A DNA stretch of 30,610 bases. Origin: Caldipriscus sp964426895 (GTDB taxonomy: Bacteria > Hydrothermota > Hydrothermia > LBFQ01). Under the pieces are notes generated by a model. It was not told the origin of the DNA, did no database searches, and saw nothing but the letters and a program-made list of their open reading frames with translations. The position numbers were made by a program, and so were the translations under genes. The stretch is taken from positions 1-30,610 of the forward strand of contig CAYRSH010000013.1 in assembly GCA_964426895.1 (NCBI GenBank). The letters run 5' to 3'. Positions 1 to 8,372 of this stretch are shown one piece after another; the first letter of the stretch is position 1; the number at the start of each line of letters is the position of its first letter.

Positions 1-516
1 TTAAAACTTGAAGATGACAAGCGTTATGAGGTTATTAAAGGGAGGTTAGAAGAAATGCCGGCACCTACTCCTTGGCATCAAAGAATTTCAAGGAATTTAG
101 AATTTAAACTTTGGGAGTTTGTTAGTAGGAAAAACTTAGGAGAGATATTATATTCTCCCATAGATGTTGTGTTAAGGGAAGATATAGTATTACAACCGGA
201 TATTATTTACATCTCAAAGGAAAGGCTTGGCATAATAGGGGAAAAAGCGATAAATGGTGCTCCGGATTTGGTAGTTGAAATAGTTTCGCCATCAACAACG
301 AGGAGGGATACCGTTGTTAAGAAAGGGATTTATGAAGAGTTTAGTGTTAAAGAGTATTGGGTGGTATATCCCGACGAGAAAGCGATAGAGGTATGGGTTT
401 TGGGTGAGAGCGGGAAGTATGAACTTTTCTCTTTTGCCGAAGGCGAAGGTAAAGTTAAAAGCAAAGTTTTAGAAGGCTTAGAAATTGATTTAAAGGAGGT
501 GTTCTCCACCCTATAA
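1..516 (+). CDS. Uma2-family (DUF820) nuclease-like protein, 5' end outside window
   Basis: The frame is open from base 1 and continues into the ATG at 55. The residues encoded before that ATG (LEDDKRYEVIKGRLEEMPAP) are the usual beginning of Uma2 proteins, so the gene starts upstream of the window and the ATG at 55 is internal. Uma2 proteins have a PD-(D/E)XK-like fold. Visible motifs are QPDIIYI, PDLVVEIVSPST (with the E-x-V pair) and KEYWVVYPDEK. Members occur in many paralogous copies in some bacteria and their biological role is not settled. The stop overlaps the -10 promoter hexamer of the next gene. The family call is firm, the function is not. Confidence 0.85.
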   Translation, partial: LKLEDDKRYEVIKGRLEEMPAPTPWHQRISRNLEFKLWEFVSRKNLGEILYSPIDVVLREDIVLQPDIIYISKERLGIIGEKAINGAPDLVVEIVSPSTTRRDTVVKKGIYEEFSVKEYWVVYPDEKAIEVWVLGESGKYELFSFAEGEGKVKSKVLEGLEIDLKEVFSTL

Positions 517-524
517 TTCCCGCT
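512..524 (+). promoter_or_regulatory. Leaderless-type promoter of the peroxiredoxin gene
   Basis: TATAAT at 512-517 is followed by TCCCGCT and then the ATG at 525. With a normal -10 to start-site distance, the transcript would begin at or within a few bases of the ATG. I see no TTGACA-like -35 at 16-18 bp. Confidence 0.6.
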
Positions 525-986
525 ATGGCTCTTGAAATAGGTGTTATGGCCCCTTTGTTTGTGGCGGTAAATCAGGATGGGGATACGATAAGGTTGGAGG
601 ATTTTAGAGGAAAATGGGTTGTATTATACTTTTATCCTAAGGACGATACCCCGGGTTGTACCATGGAAGCCAAAGGTTTTGAACAGCTAAGGGAAGAATT
701 TGAAAGGGAAAACGCTGTTATACTCGGTGTTAGCAAGGATGATATAAAATCTCACAAAAACTTTTGCACAAAATACGGTTTAAACTTCCACCTATTGGCC
801 GATACCGATGGCAAGATAATTGAATCCTATAAGGCAAAGGGTGGTTTATTTACGAAGAGAATGACATATCTAATAGACCCCGACGGAAAAATAGCCTTTG
901 TTTGGAAAAAGGTTAATCCCAACGGGCACGCAAGGGAAGTTCTTGAGAAGTTAAGGGAATTAAAAAATGCCGGTAATAAGGAGTAA
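525..986 (+). CDS. bcp: Thioredoxin-dependent peroxiredoxin, Bcp/PrxQ family
   Basis: A 153-residue peroxiredoxin that reduces peroxides and is probably recharged by thioredoxin. The peroxidatic cysteine is Cys45 in PGCTMEA. The position five residues on, where E. coli Bcp has its resolving cysteine, is Lys50. The only other cysteine is Cys81 in KNFCTKYG, which lies near the alternative resolving position known in some PrxQ enzymes. The ATG is preceded by a TATAAT at 7 nt and no Shine-Dalgarno site. The 3' end overlaps the carboxylase gene by 20 bp, so the two are probably co-transcribed. The family is certain; the disulfide partner is inferred. Confidence 0.92.
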   Translation: MALEIGVMAPLFVAVNQDGDTIRLEDFRGKWVVLYFYPKDDTPGCTMEAKGFEQLREEFERENAVILGVSKDDIKSHKNFCTKYGLNFHLLADTDGKIIESYKAKGGLFTKRMTYLIDPDGKIAFVWKKVNPNGHAREVLEKLRELKNAGNKE

Positions 987-2574
987 TATAAAGACAAATT
1001 CCCCGGAATTTAAGGAAAATTACGAATTTAACAAGGCAAAAGTTGAAGAATTCAAAAGGATACTTGAAGAGGTTAGATATAAAAGGGATGAAAAGGCCGT
1101 AAAACTGCACAGGCAAAGGGGGAAACTCTTGGCGAGGGAAAGGATAGAAAAACTAATAGACCCCGGAACTCCTTTCCTTGAACTCTCGCCTTTGGCGGCT
1201 TATGGTATGTATAACAACGAGGTTCCACAGGCTGGTATAATAACGGGTATAGGGATAATAGAGGGTAAAGAAGCCGTGATAGTTGCAAATGATGCCACCG
1301 TAAAGGGTGGAACATACTTTCCGGAAACCATAAAGAAACATATAAGGGCACAGGAAATAGCGTTGCAGAACAAATTACCAATAGTTTATCTCGTTGATTC
1401 GGGAGGGGTGTTTTTACCTTTGCAATCTGAGGTGTTTCCCGATAAGGAACATTTTGGAAGGATTTTTTACAATCAGGCGGTTATGTCTTCCCTCGGTATT
1501 CCCCAGATAGCATGCGTTATGGGGATGTGTACGGCGGGTGGGGCATATGTACCAGCAATGTCGGACGAGAACATAATAGTTAAGGGGACGGGTACGATTT
1601 ATTTGGCAGGTCCCCCATTGGTTAAGGCTGCTACGGGTGAGGAGGTTGATGAGCAGAGTTTGGGGGGCGGTGTTATGCACTCAACCATATCGGGCGTGAC
1701 GGATCATTTAGCCGAAAACGACGAGGAGGCCATTGAAATACTCCGTTCCATTTTCAGAAACCTTAACATAACGAAAAAGATACCCTTGGAATTAAGGGAA
1801 CCCGAAGAACCCCTGTACGATCCGGACGAAATATACGGGATTTTACCAAAAGATTTAAGGAAGCCCTTTGACATGAGGGAATTGATAGCAAGGATAGTGG
1901 ATGGAAGCGAATTCCACGAGTTTAAGGCGAATTATGGTACAACCTTGGTTTGTGGTTTTGCCCATATAAACGGAATACCCGTAGGGATATTGGCTAATAA
2001 TGGTGTTCTTTTCAGCGAATCGGCCCTAAAAGGGGCACACTTCATAATGCTCGCCGATCAGAGGAGGATACCCTTGATATTTTTGCAAAACATTACGGGT
2101 TTTATGGTTGGAAGAAAATACGAGGAAGAGGGTATTACAAAACACGGTGCAAAAATGGTTCAGGCTGTATCAACCGCAACAGTCCCAAAAATAACAATAA
2201 TTGTTGGGGGTTCCCATGGGGCGGGGAATTATGCGATGTGTGGTAGGGCTTATAACCCCCGGTTTTTGTTTATGTATCCAAACGCAAGGATATCCGTTAT
2301 GGGGGCGGATCAGGCGGTGACGGTAATGATAATTATTAACGAAAACAAGTATAAGAGGATGGGAAAAGAGATGCCCGAAGAGGAGAAGGAAAGAATAAGA
2401 AGGGAAATATATGAGGAATACGAAAAGGAAGGGAACGCATACTACTCAACCGCAAGACTTTGGGATGACGGAATAATAGACCCAAAGGAAACGAGAGAAG
2501 TATTAACCTTTGCCCTGTCCGTGGCCATAAACAATATTCCCGAATACAGGGGCTTTCCAGTGTTTAGATTTTGA
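967..2574 (+). CDS. Acyl-CoA carboxylase, carboxyltransferase (beta) subunit, methylcrotonyl-CoA type
   Basis: A 535-residue carboxyltransferase of the biotin-dependent acyl-CoA carboxylase family, which moves carboxyl groups from carboxybiotin to an acyl-CoA. The N-terminal half has YLVDSGGVFLPLQ, EVFPDKEHFGRIFYNQA and CTAGGAYVPAMSDE followed by GPPLVKAATGE. These resemble 3-methylcrotonyl-CoA (or geranyl-CoA) carboxylase beta more than propionyl-CoA carboxylase beta, which usually has SGGARIQ and AGGAVYSPA. The C-terminal half has the second crotonase-like core (GSHGAGNYAM, then GADQAV). No biotin carboxylase or biotin carrier gene lies in the window, so the partner must be elsewhere. It overlaps the peroxiredoxin gene by 20 bp. 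Substrate is inferred only from motif resemblance. Confidence 0.85.
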   Translation: MPVIRSNIKTNSPEFKENYEFNKAKVEEFKRILEEVRYKRDEKAVKLHRQRGKLLARERIEKLIDPGTPFLELSPLAAYGMYNNEVPQAGIITGIGIIEGKEAVIVANDATVKGGTYFPETIKKHIRAQEIALQNKLPIVYLVDSGGVFLPLQSEVFPDKEHFGRIFYNQAVMSSLGIPQIACVMGMCTAGGAYVPAMSDENIIVKGTGTIYLAGPPLVKAATGEEVDEQSLGGGVMHSTISGVTDHLAENDEEAIEILRSIFRNLNITKKIPLELREPEEPLYDPDEIYGILPKDLRKPFDMRELIARIVDGSEFHEFKANYGTTLVCGFAHINGIPVGILANNGVLFSESALKGAHFIMLADQRRIPLIFLQNITGFMVGRKYEEEGITKHGAKMVQAVSTATVPKITIIVGGSHGAGNYAMCGRAYNPRFLFMYPNARISVMGADQAVTVMIIINENKYKRMGKEMPEEEKERIRREIYEEYEKEGNAYYSTARLWDDGIIDPKETREVLTFALSVAINNIPEYRGFPVFRF

Positions 2575-3301
2575 TATACTTAAAGTTTGTTAAAACGGCG
2601 AGTAGTACGAAAGAAGCCCTCGCCATCTCACCGTCAACACCATCAAGAATAGAAGTTATCCGATAGGATATGCCCCCAATTACCGGATTAAAAACCGTAA
2701 TAAAAGCCGACAAAACTCCCACAAGAAATGAGATAATCTATAACCCTTTCCGTAATAAATGTGGATATTTTTCTGTTTATCAAACGGGATATTAAACCGT
2801 CTTCCGAACTTTTTACTGAGGTTTTGACAACCAAATTCTTTGCCCTCTTCAATTCATAAGGTGTATCAACATCCGTCCAGAAATGTCCGTTTACCTCATA
2901 GCATTCAAGGTGTGTAGCTTTTACAATATCGCTCATCCTTACAATATATCTTTCTTTAATCATCATTTCTATAGTTGGGATATTGAGGTGTTCAGAATAA
3001 AGAAGCCCGTATTAAAATGCGTGTAATTAATAAGACTTTTCCCGATATCCTCAACAAAACCTTTTATGCATAAAACCTTTGTCGCCTCATCCCTATTAAT
3101 ATAAACCTTTAACCGCTTTCCTTACAAAATAAAGTTTTACCCATCATTAACATAAGGTATTATATGCACTATTTACCACCACAACAAAATCCTTATGGTT
3201 CTTACAATTAAGGGCAAACCCCCAATTTTTAACAGATATTTTGGTATTTCTAAGCCCATTCTTGAACCATTTCCACCGGCAAATATTACAAACCTTTTCA
3301 T
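2575..3301 (-). pseudogene. Decayed bifunctional inositol-1-phosphate cytidylyltransferase / DIPP synthase
   Basis: Reading the minus strand across three frames recovers, in order: an NTP-transferase start at 3301 (MKRFVIFAGGNGSRMG, then KYLLKIGGLPLIVRT); KDFVVVVNSAYNT near 3190-3150; an NTGFF block near 3110-2985; a linker with WTDVDTPYELKRAKNL and DGLISRLINRKIS near 2930-2735; and a CDP-alcohol phosphatidyltransferase segment with ILDGVDGEMARA near 2730-2595. That order matches the fused enzyme that makes CDP-inositol and then di-myo-inositol phosphate phosphate, precursor of a heat-protective solute. The frame changes several times, stops intervene, and about 720 bp is left where roughly 1.3 kb is expected. 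It begins 4 bp past the CheR-like gene, as the last member of the rplO unit. An open stretch at 2966-2688 is only a fragment of it. Confidence 0.82.
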
Positions 3302-3304
3302 TTC

Positions 3305-3931
3305 TTATAAGGCTGGAAAGTTTATACCTTCGTTTTTCAAAAGTAATTGGTCAAACATTCCAAAATGTAGGTGTTTCCCCACCCTTTTTAACTCACTTAG
3401 GACATCCGTAAGTTTTTCCTTTTTAATGTAGATCAAAACATTCCTACAAACTACTGCATCAAAGGACCCGTCCTTAAAGGGTAAGTTTAAAATGTTTCCC
3501 AAAACAAAATCTGTATTATTTTGAAGGTTTGGGGGAACCCTCCACAAAGAACCCCACCGTATAAGGAAGTTCTCCTTCATACCCCGTAGGGAATATGTTG
3601 TGTATATTCCAACCTTTGCATTCGTAAGATTTTTTAATGATATATCAAGACCAACCACATAACAAAATATACCCAATAAGCCGCATATGTATTTAATCGT
3701 ATAAACCTCCTCTCCCCTGCCGCATCCCACGGACAAAACCCTTATACCCTCCCCAACCGAAAATTTCTCATTAAAAAACTTTAACAAACCCTCCTTTTCC
3801 CTAAGGAAATACCCCTCCGCTACCGATACCTTATCCAAGGCTTCTAAAAGGTTATCCGCCTCTATAAGTTTATCAACTTTTAACCCGAACCTATCCTCCA
3901 ATATTTTGTTAAATATCACACCCTTTCCCAC
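3305..3931 (-). CDS. CheR-like SAM-dependent methyltransferase
   Basis: 208 residues with an SAM-binding fold: motif I VLSVGCGRGEE at about residues 65-75, GLDIS at about 94-98, and DAVVCRNVLIYI at about 158-169. The RNVLIY motif and the upstream YFLRE (like TxFFR) are typical of CheR-type protein methyltransferases. No chemotaxis gene is present nearby, so a glutamate-methylating role in chemotaxis is not supported; the target is unknown. The listed GTG start overlaps the polyprenyl synthase gene by 16 bp. A second GTG at 3919 would give the 4-bp overlap common in this operon and is an equally good start. Directly downstream is the broken DIPP synthase gene. Confidence 0.75.
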   Translation of the reverse strand: MGKGVIFNKILEDRFGLKVDKLIEADNLLEALDKVSVAEGYFLREKEGLLKFFNEKFSVGEGIRVLSVGCGRGEEVYTIKYICGLLGIFCYVVGLDISLKNLTNAKVGIYTTYSLRGMKENFLIRWGSLWRVPPNLQNNTDFVLGNILNLPFKDGSFDAVVCRNVLIYIKKEKLTDVLSELKRVGKHLHFGMFDQLLLKNEGINFPAL

Positions 3932-4704
3932 ATATAGTCCAAAATCTCCTTAAAATGCGCCAAAACACCTATACGGTCTAAATTCCATTCCGCACCCCGT
4001 AAGTATTCCTTAGCCTTATCCTTAGATAATTCTAATGGGTTAGGAAACCCTATTCTTTTGTATATTTGGGGTAGCGTGGGTTTTCCCTCATCTTCGTAAT
4101 AATCGTCGCAGTCGTCAAGTATTTGAAATGCCAATCCAAACATCCTACCGGCATCCCTTAATTGGGGGTTTTCAAAACCGCTTAAAAGGGCACCGGTTTC
4201 AAAGGCTACCTCGTAAAGGGTTGCCGTTTTTTTGTATATTATATCAAGGTATGTGTGTTCGTCGTATTCCTCGGAACTTATTAACTCTTCCCTATACTGA
4301 CCTAATGCCATATTATAGACTGCCAAAGAAAGTTTCTGCGAAAACAGGGTATATTTTGATATTAAACTCAAAGCCTTTGTAAATAGCAAATCCCCCACAA
4401 GAACGGCCAAATTCGTTGGTAATATCTTGTTTAACACCGTACCTCCCCTTCTGGTTTCGGCATTGTCTATTATATCATCGTGAATTAGAGAAGCGGCGTG
4501 TATCATCTCCAAGGCATAACCGGTATTTACGGTATCTTCTAACGGAATATTGTAGATCTCTCCACTTATATGAGAAATTATTGCCCTCAACCTTTTACCC
4601 TTTATAATGTATCTTGGTACCCCAAAAAAATCCGCCTCTTCTTCTAAAAGCCTTTCAAGTTCTTTAAGATAGTATGAGAACTTCTCCTTAACCTTATATA
4701 TCAA
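3916..4704 (-). CDS. Polyprenyl diphosphate synthase (trans-type)
   Basis: 262 residues; elongates isoprenoid diphosphates with isopentenyl diphosphate. Visible are KGKRLR (36-41), the first aspartate-rich motif DDIID (76-80) followed by the arginine pair (TRRGG), GQ (135-136), KT (159-160), and the second motif LDDCDDYYED (about 196-205) followed by a GKxTLP motif. It is shorter than the usual 300-330 residues because the C-terminal helices are reduced. Product length (geranylgeranyl, or longer for a quinone side chain) cannot be told from motifs. It overlaps ricT by 11 bp and is part of the rplO-secY unit. Confidence 0.88.
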   Translation of the reverse strand: MIYKVKEKFSYYLKELERLLEEEADFFGVPRYIIKGKRLRAIISHISGEIYNIPLEDTVNTGYALEMIHAASLIHDDIIDNAETRRGGTVLNKILPTNLAVLVGDLLFTKALSLISKYTLFSQKLSLAVYNMALGQYREELISSEEYDEHTYLDIIYKKTATLYEVAFETGALLSGFENPQLRDAGRMFGLAFQILDDCDDYYEDEGKPTLPQIYKRIGFPNPLELSKDKAKEYLRGAEWNLDRIGVLAHFKEILDYMWERV

Positions 4705-5449
4705 CTTTTACCTTCTCCTTTGTTCCGTCATTATAAGCGACAACATAATATCCCGCGATTAGATTTACTTCAACAACCTTACCCTCACCCCTTTCGGTTT
4801 TTACCATGGAATTTAGACTTGGAACCTTAGGAGCGGCTTGGTCATAAAAGGGGAGTTCATATGTTAAACAGCAGAGCAACCTCCCACAGGCACCGGTAAG
4901 TTTATCGGGTGCGGCAAATAGGTATTGCCTTCTGGCCATATCCTGCGAAACCTTCGGTATGTTTTTTAAAAACACCCTGCAACACAATTCTAAACCACAT
5001 CTTCCCAACCAACCCACCTCAGAGGCATATTTCACATGATCCTTAAACGAGAATTCAACCCTTACATGTAAATGCTTGGCCAAAAACAAAACTATATCCT
5101 TAAAATCCTGTCGCTTTTCCGAAACATATTCAACCCTTAAAATCCCATTTTCCGCATCAAAAGTTGAATTAACAATTTTTGCCGGAATTTTGTTTTCCCA
5201 AACAATCCCTTTAACCATGTTGGTCATAATATGCTTAACCTCATTTGGGGAGGCATATCTGTTAAACCTCGCCTTCCTTAATTTTTCACCTTTTTTCTCC
5301 TTTCTAAACTTCAATATCTTTACGAGTATAGGCCTCTCTTCGCCTTCAACATCGAGAAATACATATGGACAGGAACTCTCGTAATTAAACTCCTCGCATA
5401 TAAAGTGTTCAAATCCTCCCCCCAATATGGATGTTTCCACTACGCTCAT
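4694..5449 (-). CDS. ricT: PSP1-domain protein, RicT/YaaT family
   Basis: 251 residues with the PSP1 C-terminal domain. Conserved cysteines are seen in GRCGLELCC (about 149-157) and GACGRLLCCLTYE (about 187-199). In Bacillus subtilis RicT acts with RicA and RicF in a complex that carries FAD and [4Fe-4S] clusters and affects mRNA maturation and development; in other phyla the role is less clear. No ricA or ricF is present in this window. The ATG overlaps the infA stop by 4 bp (ATGA), indicating translational coupling. The C-terminal tail is basic and beta-rich. Confidence 0.82.
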   Translation of the reverse strand: MSVVETSILGGGFEHFICEEFNYESSCPYVFLDVEGEERPILVKILKFRKEKKGEKLRKARFNRYASPNEVKHIMTNMVKGIVWENKIPAKIVNSTFDAENGILRVEYVSEKRQDFKDIVLFLAKHLHVRVEFSFKDHVKYASEVGWLGRCGLELCCRVFLKNIPKVSQDMARRQYLFAAPDKLTGACGRLLCCLTYELPFYDQAAPKVPSLNSMVKTERGEGKVVEVNLIAGYYVVAYNDGTKEKVKVDI

Positions 5450-5658
5450 TTCCTCTGAATAATCCTACCCCTACTCAAATCATAGGGGCTTAGTTCCACC
5501 AAAACCCTATCCCCCGGCACGATTTTTATGTATCTCACCCTCATCTTCCCCCCAAGGTGTGCGAGAACCACTATTCCGTTATCAAGTTTTACCTTAAAAA
5601 GTGTGTTTGGTAAAACCTCTATAACTGTGCCTTCCATACGGATCATTTTACTGGACAT
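5446..5658 (-). CDS. infA: Translation initiation factor IF-1
   Basis: 70 residues forming a single OB fold, the length expected for bacterial IF-1. Characteristic stretches are MEGTVIEVLPNTLFKVKLDN, LAHLGGKMR, and the C-terminal PGDRVLVELSPYDLSRGRI. It binds the 30S A site during initiation. It sits in its classical place after map, overlapping it by 11 bp. Unusually, rpmJ, rpsM, rpsK and rpoA, which often follow, are replaced by ricT and an isoprenoid gene. Confidence 0.97.
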   Translation of the reverse strand: MSSKMIRMEGTVIEVLPNTLFKVKLDNGIVVLAHLGGKMRVRYIKIVPGDRVLVELSPYDLSRGRIIQRK

Positions 5659-6424
5659 CTATATCCTCCGTTAAAATTATAGGCCCTTCGCGCGTTATGA
5701 ATATCGTATGTTCATAATGGGCAGACCACTTGCCATCCTTTGTCACTATTGTCCAACCATCCCTCTTGGATTTAACATTCCCCTTCCCCATATTTATCAT
5801 AGGCTCTATTGCCAAACCCATACCCACCTTAATCCTCCAATCCGCATCAATATCAGCCGGATGGTTAAATATTATCGGGTCTTCGTGCAACTCCAACCCT
5901 ATACCGTGCCCGGTTACCCCCCTTGCGGGTTCAAAACCGTATTTCTTAACCGTATTGTATATGGCATAGGTTATGGCCGAAACTTTGTTGCCTTTATACG
6001 CAACATTTATGGAATTGTATAAAGCCTCTTTGGTAGCCTTCATCAAAAGGATTACCTTTTGTGGAACCTCACCTAAGGCAAATGTCCAAGCGGTATCCGA
6101 ATGATAACCGTCATACTCAACGCCCACATCCACCTTAACGATCATTGGAGCCTTTAATATTTTGCTTTCCTTGGGTAATCCGTGAACCACTTCCTCGTTT
6201 ATTGATATACAGGTGCTATAATTATAAACCTTATTGTCCGTTTCGTATCCCAAAAAAGAAGGCCTCCCACCCTTTGAAAATATAAAATCCCTTATTTCAT
6301 CGTCTATATACTTCGCACTAACACCGTCTTTTATAAGTTTTTTTGCCAAACGAAGGGAATCCGAGGCAATTTTTGCCGCCTCTTTCATACCCAAAAGGTC
6401 AATGTTGTTTTTAAGGATTATCAT
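5648..6424 (-). CDS. map: Methionine aminopeptidase, type I
   Basis: 258 residues; removes N-terminal methionine from nascent proteins. The dinuclear metal ligands are all present: Asp99 and Asp110 (VDVGVEYDGYHSD), His173 (GHGIGLELHE), Glu207 (IEPM) and Glu238 (AHYEHT). His81 in VVHGLP is the conserved substrate-site histidine. The length is that of the short type Ia enzymes without an N-terminal extension. It overlaps adk by 4 bp and infA by 11 bp. Confidence 0.96.
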   Translation of the reverse strand: MIILKNNIDLLGMKEAAKIASDSLRLAKKLIKDGVSAKYIDDEIRDFIFSKGGRPSFLGYETDNKVYNYSTCISINEEVVHGLPKESKILKAPMIVKVDVGVEYDGYHSDTAWTFALGEVPQKVILLMKATKEALYNSINVAYKGNKVSAITYAIYNTVKKYGFEPARGVTGHGIGLELHEDPIIFNHPADIDADWRIKVGMGLAIEPMINMGKGNVKSKRDGWTIVTKDGKWSAHYEHTIFITREGPIILTEDIDVQ

Positions 6425-7065
6425 AACACCTCCTTAATCCTCTCATAAACTTCTTCGTAATCCCCAACCCCATCAACCCTTACTAACAATCCCCTTTTAT
6501 CGTAAAAATCTATAAGGACTTCCGTACTTTCCCTATAAACCTTTAACCTATTCCTCACAACCTCCTCCTTATCGTCTTCCCTTTGGACAAGTTTTGATCC
6601 ACAAACATCGCATATTTCATCCTCCTTGGGGGGGTTAAAAATAAGGTTATAAACCCTACCGCAATTAACACACACCCTACGATAAGATATCCTTTTAATT
6701 ATCTCCTCGTCGGGGACATCCAGCAAGATCACATGGGTTATGTTCAGACCCTTCCGCGATAGCATTTCATCCAGCGATTCCGCCTGTGGAATATTCCTCG
6801 GGAAACCGTCAAGTATAAAATCCCTATGACTATTTATCGCCTCCTCTATAATTCCAACTATTATACCGTCTGGTACCAATTCGCCTTTTTCCATATATTC
6901 TTTTGCCTTTTTTCCGAGTTCTGTACCCTTTGCCACAGCCTCCCTTAAAATGTCCCCGGTTGATATTTTATTTATACCCAAATCCTTTGCCAACCTTTCG
7001 GCTTGAGTACCCTTCCCCGCACCCGGGGGGCCGAGAAAGATTATTCTATACCCATTCCCCTCCAT
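6421..7065 (-). CDS. adk: Adenylate kinase with zinc-binding lid
   Basis: 214 residues; interconverts ATP, ADP and AMP. The P-loop GPPGAGKGTQ is at 12-21, the AMP site DGFPRN at 86-91, and the lid has a four-cysteine zinc knuckle, C132-x2-C135 and C152-x2-C155, common in Gram-positive and thermophilic enzymes. The ATG lies inside the end of secY (25-bp overlap), in keeping with the secY-adk-map-infA order known in many bacteria. Confidence 0.97.
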   Translation of the reverse strand: MEGNGYRIIFLGPPGAGKGTQAERLAKDLGINKISTGDILREAVAKGTELGKKAKEYMEKGELVPDGIIVGIIEEAINSHRDFILDGFPRNIPQAESLDEMLSRKGLNITHVILLDVPDEEIIKRISYRRVCVNCGRVYNLIFNPPKEDEICDVCGSKLVQREDDKEEVVRNRLKVYRESTEVLIDFYDKRGLLVRVDGVGDYEEVYERIKEVL

Positions 7066-8372
7066 GACCTAACCTTTGCCCTACCAACCAAACTTTCATA
7101 GCGGTACATTATGAGATATGAGTTTATCTTTTGTAGCAAGTCTAAGGCAACTCCAACGATTATTAGTAGCCTCGTGCCTCCGAAGTATAAAGGTATGTTT
7201 AGGGCTGTTGAAACATGATATGGAATAATTGCTAAGGCGGAGAAAAAGAGGGCCCCCGGAAGGAGTATCCTGGTCATTATCCTGTCTATGTATTCCGCCG
7301 TTTCATCCCCAGCCCTTATTCCGGGTATAAAAGCGGAAGCCCTTTGTAAATTATCCGCAACCTCCTTGGGGTTAAAAACAATGGATGTATATAAATACGC
7401 AAAGAATATTATGAGTAGGGCATATGTTATGTCGTATATCATGGTTCCGGGCTGGAAATAGGCCGCTAAACCCGAGAAAATACCTTCACCCGTGAATGTA
7501 AAGGCCGTTTGTGGGAATAACAATATACTTTGGGCAAATATTATGGGCATAACGCCAGCGGTGTTTATGGTTAAGGGCAAATACCCCATCTGCGTGGTTG
7601 GGGAGAGACCAATCGTTCTTTTCGCATAACTTATGGGAACCCTCCTCTGGACCTCTGTTGCCACGACAACCAAACCCGTTAAAACCAAAATGAATACAAG
7701 CATAAAGACGACGGATTGTGTTGAAACCGCCCCGTTTTTCCAAAGGGTATATGTGCTTATAACTTCGTTTGGAAGGGAATCCAACGAACCCGCAAATATT
7801 AAAACGGATGCCCCATTCCCTATTCCCCTATCAGTTATCTGCTCTCCCATCCACATAAGGAGTATTGAGCCACCCACAAGGGATAACATAGTTGATATTA
7901 CGAAAAGGGGTCCGGGATTGGGAACAACTGGCAATCCGGAAGGGCTTGTTAAGGATTGCAAGAATGATGATATTCCAAAGGATTGCAATGCGGAGATCCC
8001 AACGGTTAGCCAACGGGTATATCTGTTTAAAATCCTCCTACCGTGTTCCCCTTCCCTCTGCAACCTCTCAAAATAGGGAACGGTTGAAGAGAGGAGCTGG
8101 ATTATAATGGATGCGGATATATAGGGCATTATACCCAATCCGAAAATGGCGGCCCTTGAAAGGGCCCCACCCGCAAAAATATCAAACATACCAAAGGCGG
8201 TATTCGCCAAAGCAACCCTAAAATACTCCGCAAGGGCACTGACATTTACGCCGGGAACGGGTATATGCGTTCCAACCCTGTAAAAGAAAAGGATTATAAG
8301 GGTAAAAACTATTCTTTCCCTTAATTCCCTAACCTCCCACAACCCGCTTAATATCCGCATCCACCTTTCCAT
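7041..8372 (-). CDS. secY: Protein translocase channel subunit SecY
   Basis: 443 residues with about ten predicted membrane spans; forms the Sec channel with SecE and SecG. Typical segments include RIVFTLIILFFYRVGTHIPV near the N-terminus, then GIMPYISASIIIQLL, GNGASVLIFAG in the middle, and the cytoplasmic loop with RRVPISYAKR. Its ATG directly abuts the rplO stop with no gap, so its translation probably depends on rplO. Confidence 0.97.
   Translation of the reverse strand: MERWMRILSGLWEVRELRERIVFTLIILFFYRVGTHIPVPGVNVSALAEYFRVALANTAFGMFDIFAGGALSRAAIFGLGIMPYISASIIIQLLSSTVPYFERLQREGEHGRRILNRYTRWLTVGISALQSFGISSFLQSLTSPSGLPVVPNPGPLFVISTMLSLVGGSILLMWMGEQITDRGIGNGASVLIFAGSLDSLPNEVISTYTLWKNGAVSTQSVVFMLVFILVLTGLVVVATEVQRRVPISYAKRTIGLSPTTQMGYLPLTINTAGVMPIIFAQSILLFPQTAFTFTGEGIFSGLAAYFQPGTMIYDITYALLIIFFAYLYTSIVFNPKEVADNLQRASAFIPGIRAGDETAEYIDRIMTRILLPGALFFSALAIIPYHVSTALNIPLYFGGTRLLIIVGVALDLLQKINSYLIMYRYESLVGRAKVRSWRGMGIE

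Noticed and set aside
2688..2966. 92-codon frame as an independent small protein
   Set aside because: It contains the joint between the two domains of IPCT/DIPPS and continues in another frame downstream, so it is a fragment of a pseudogene.
3195..3431. 78-codon plus-strand frame
   Set aside because: It is opposite the start of the IPCT remnant and the end of the CheR-like gene, both of which explain the sequence better.
7633..8076. 147-codon open frame on the plus strand
   Set aside because: It lies entirely opposite secY and has no family features; it is a by-product of secY codon composition.
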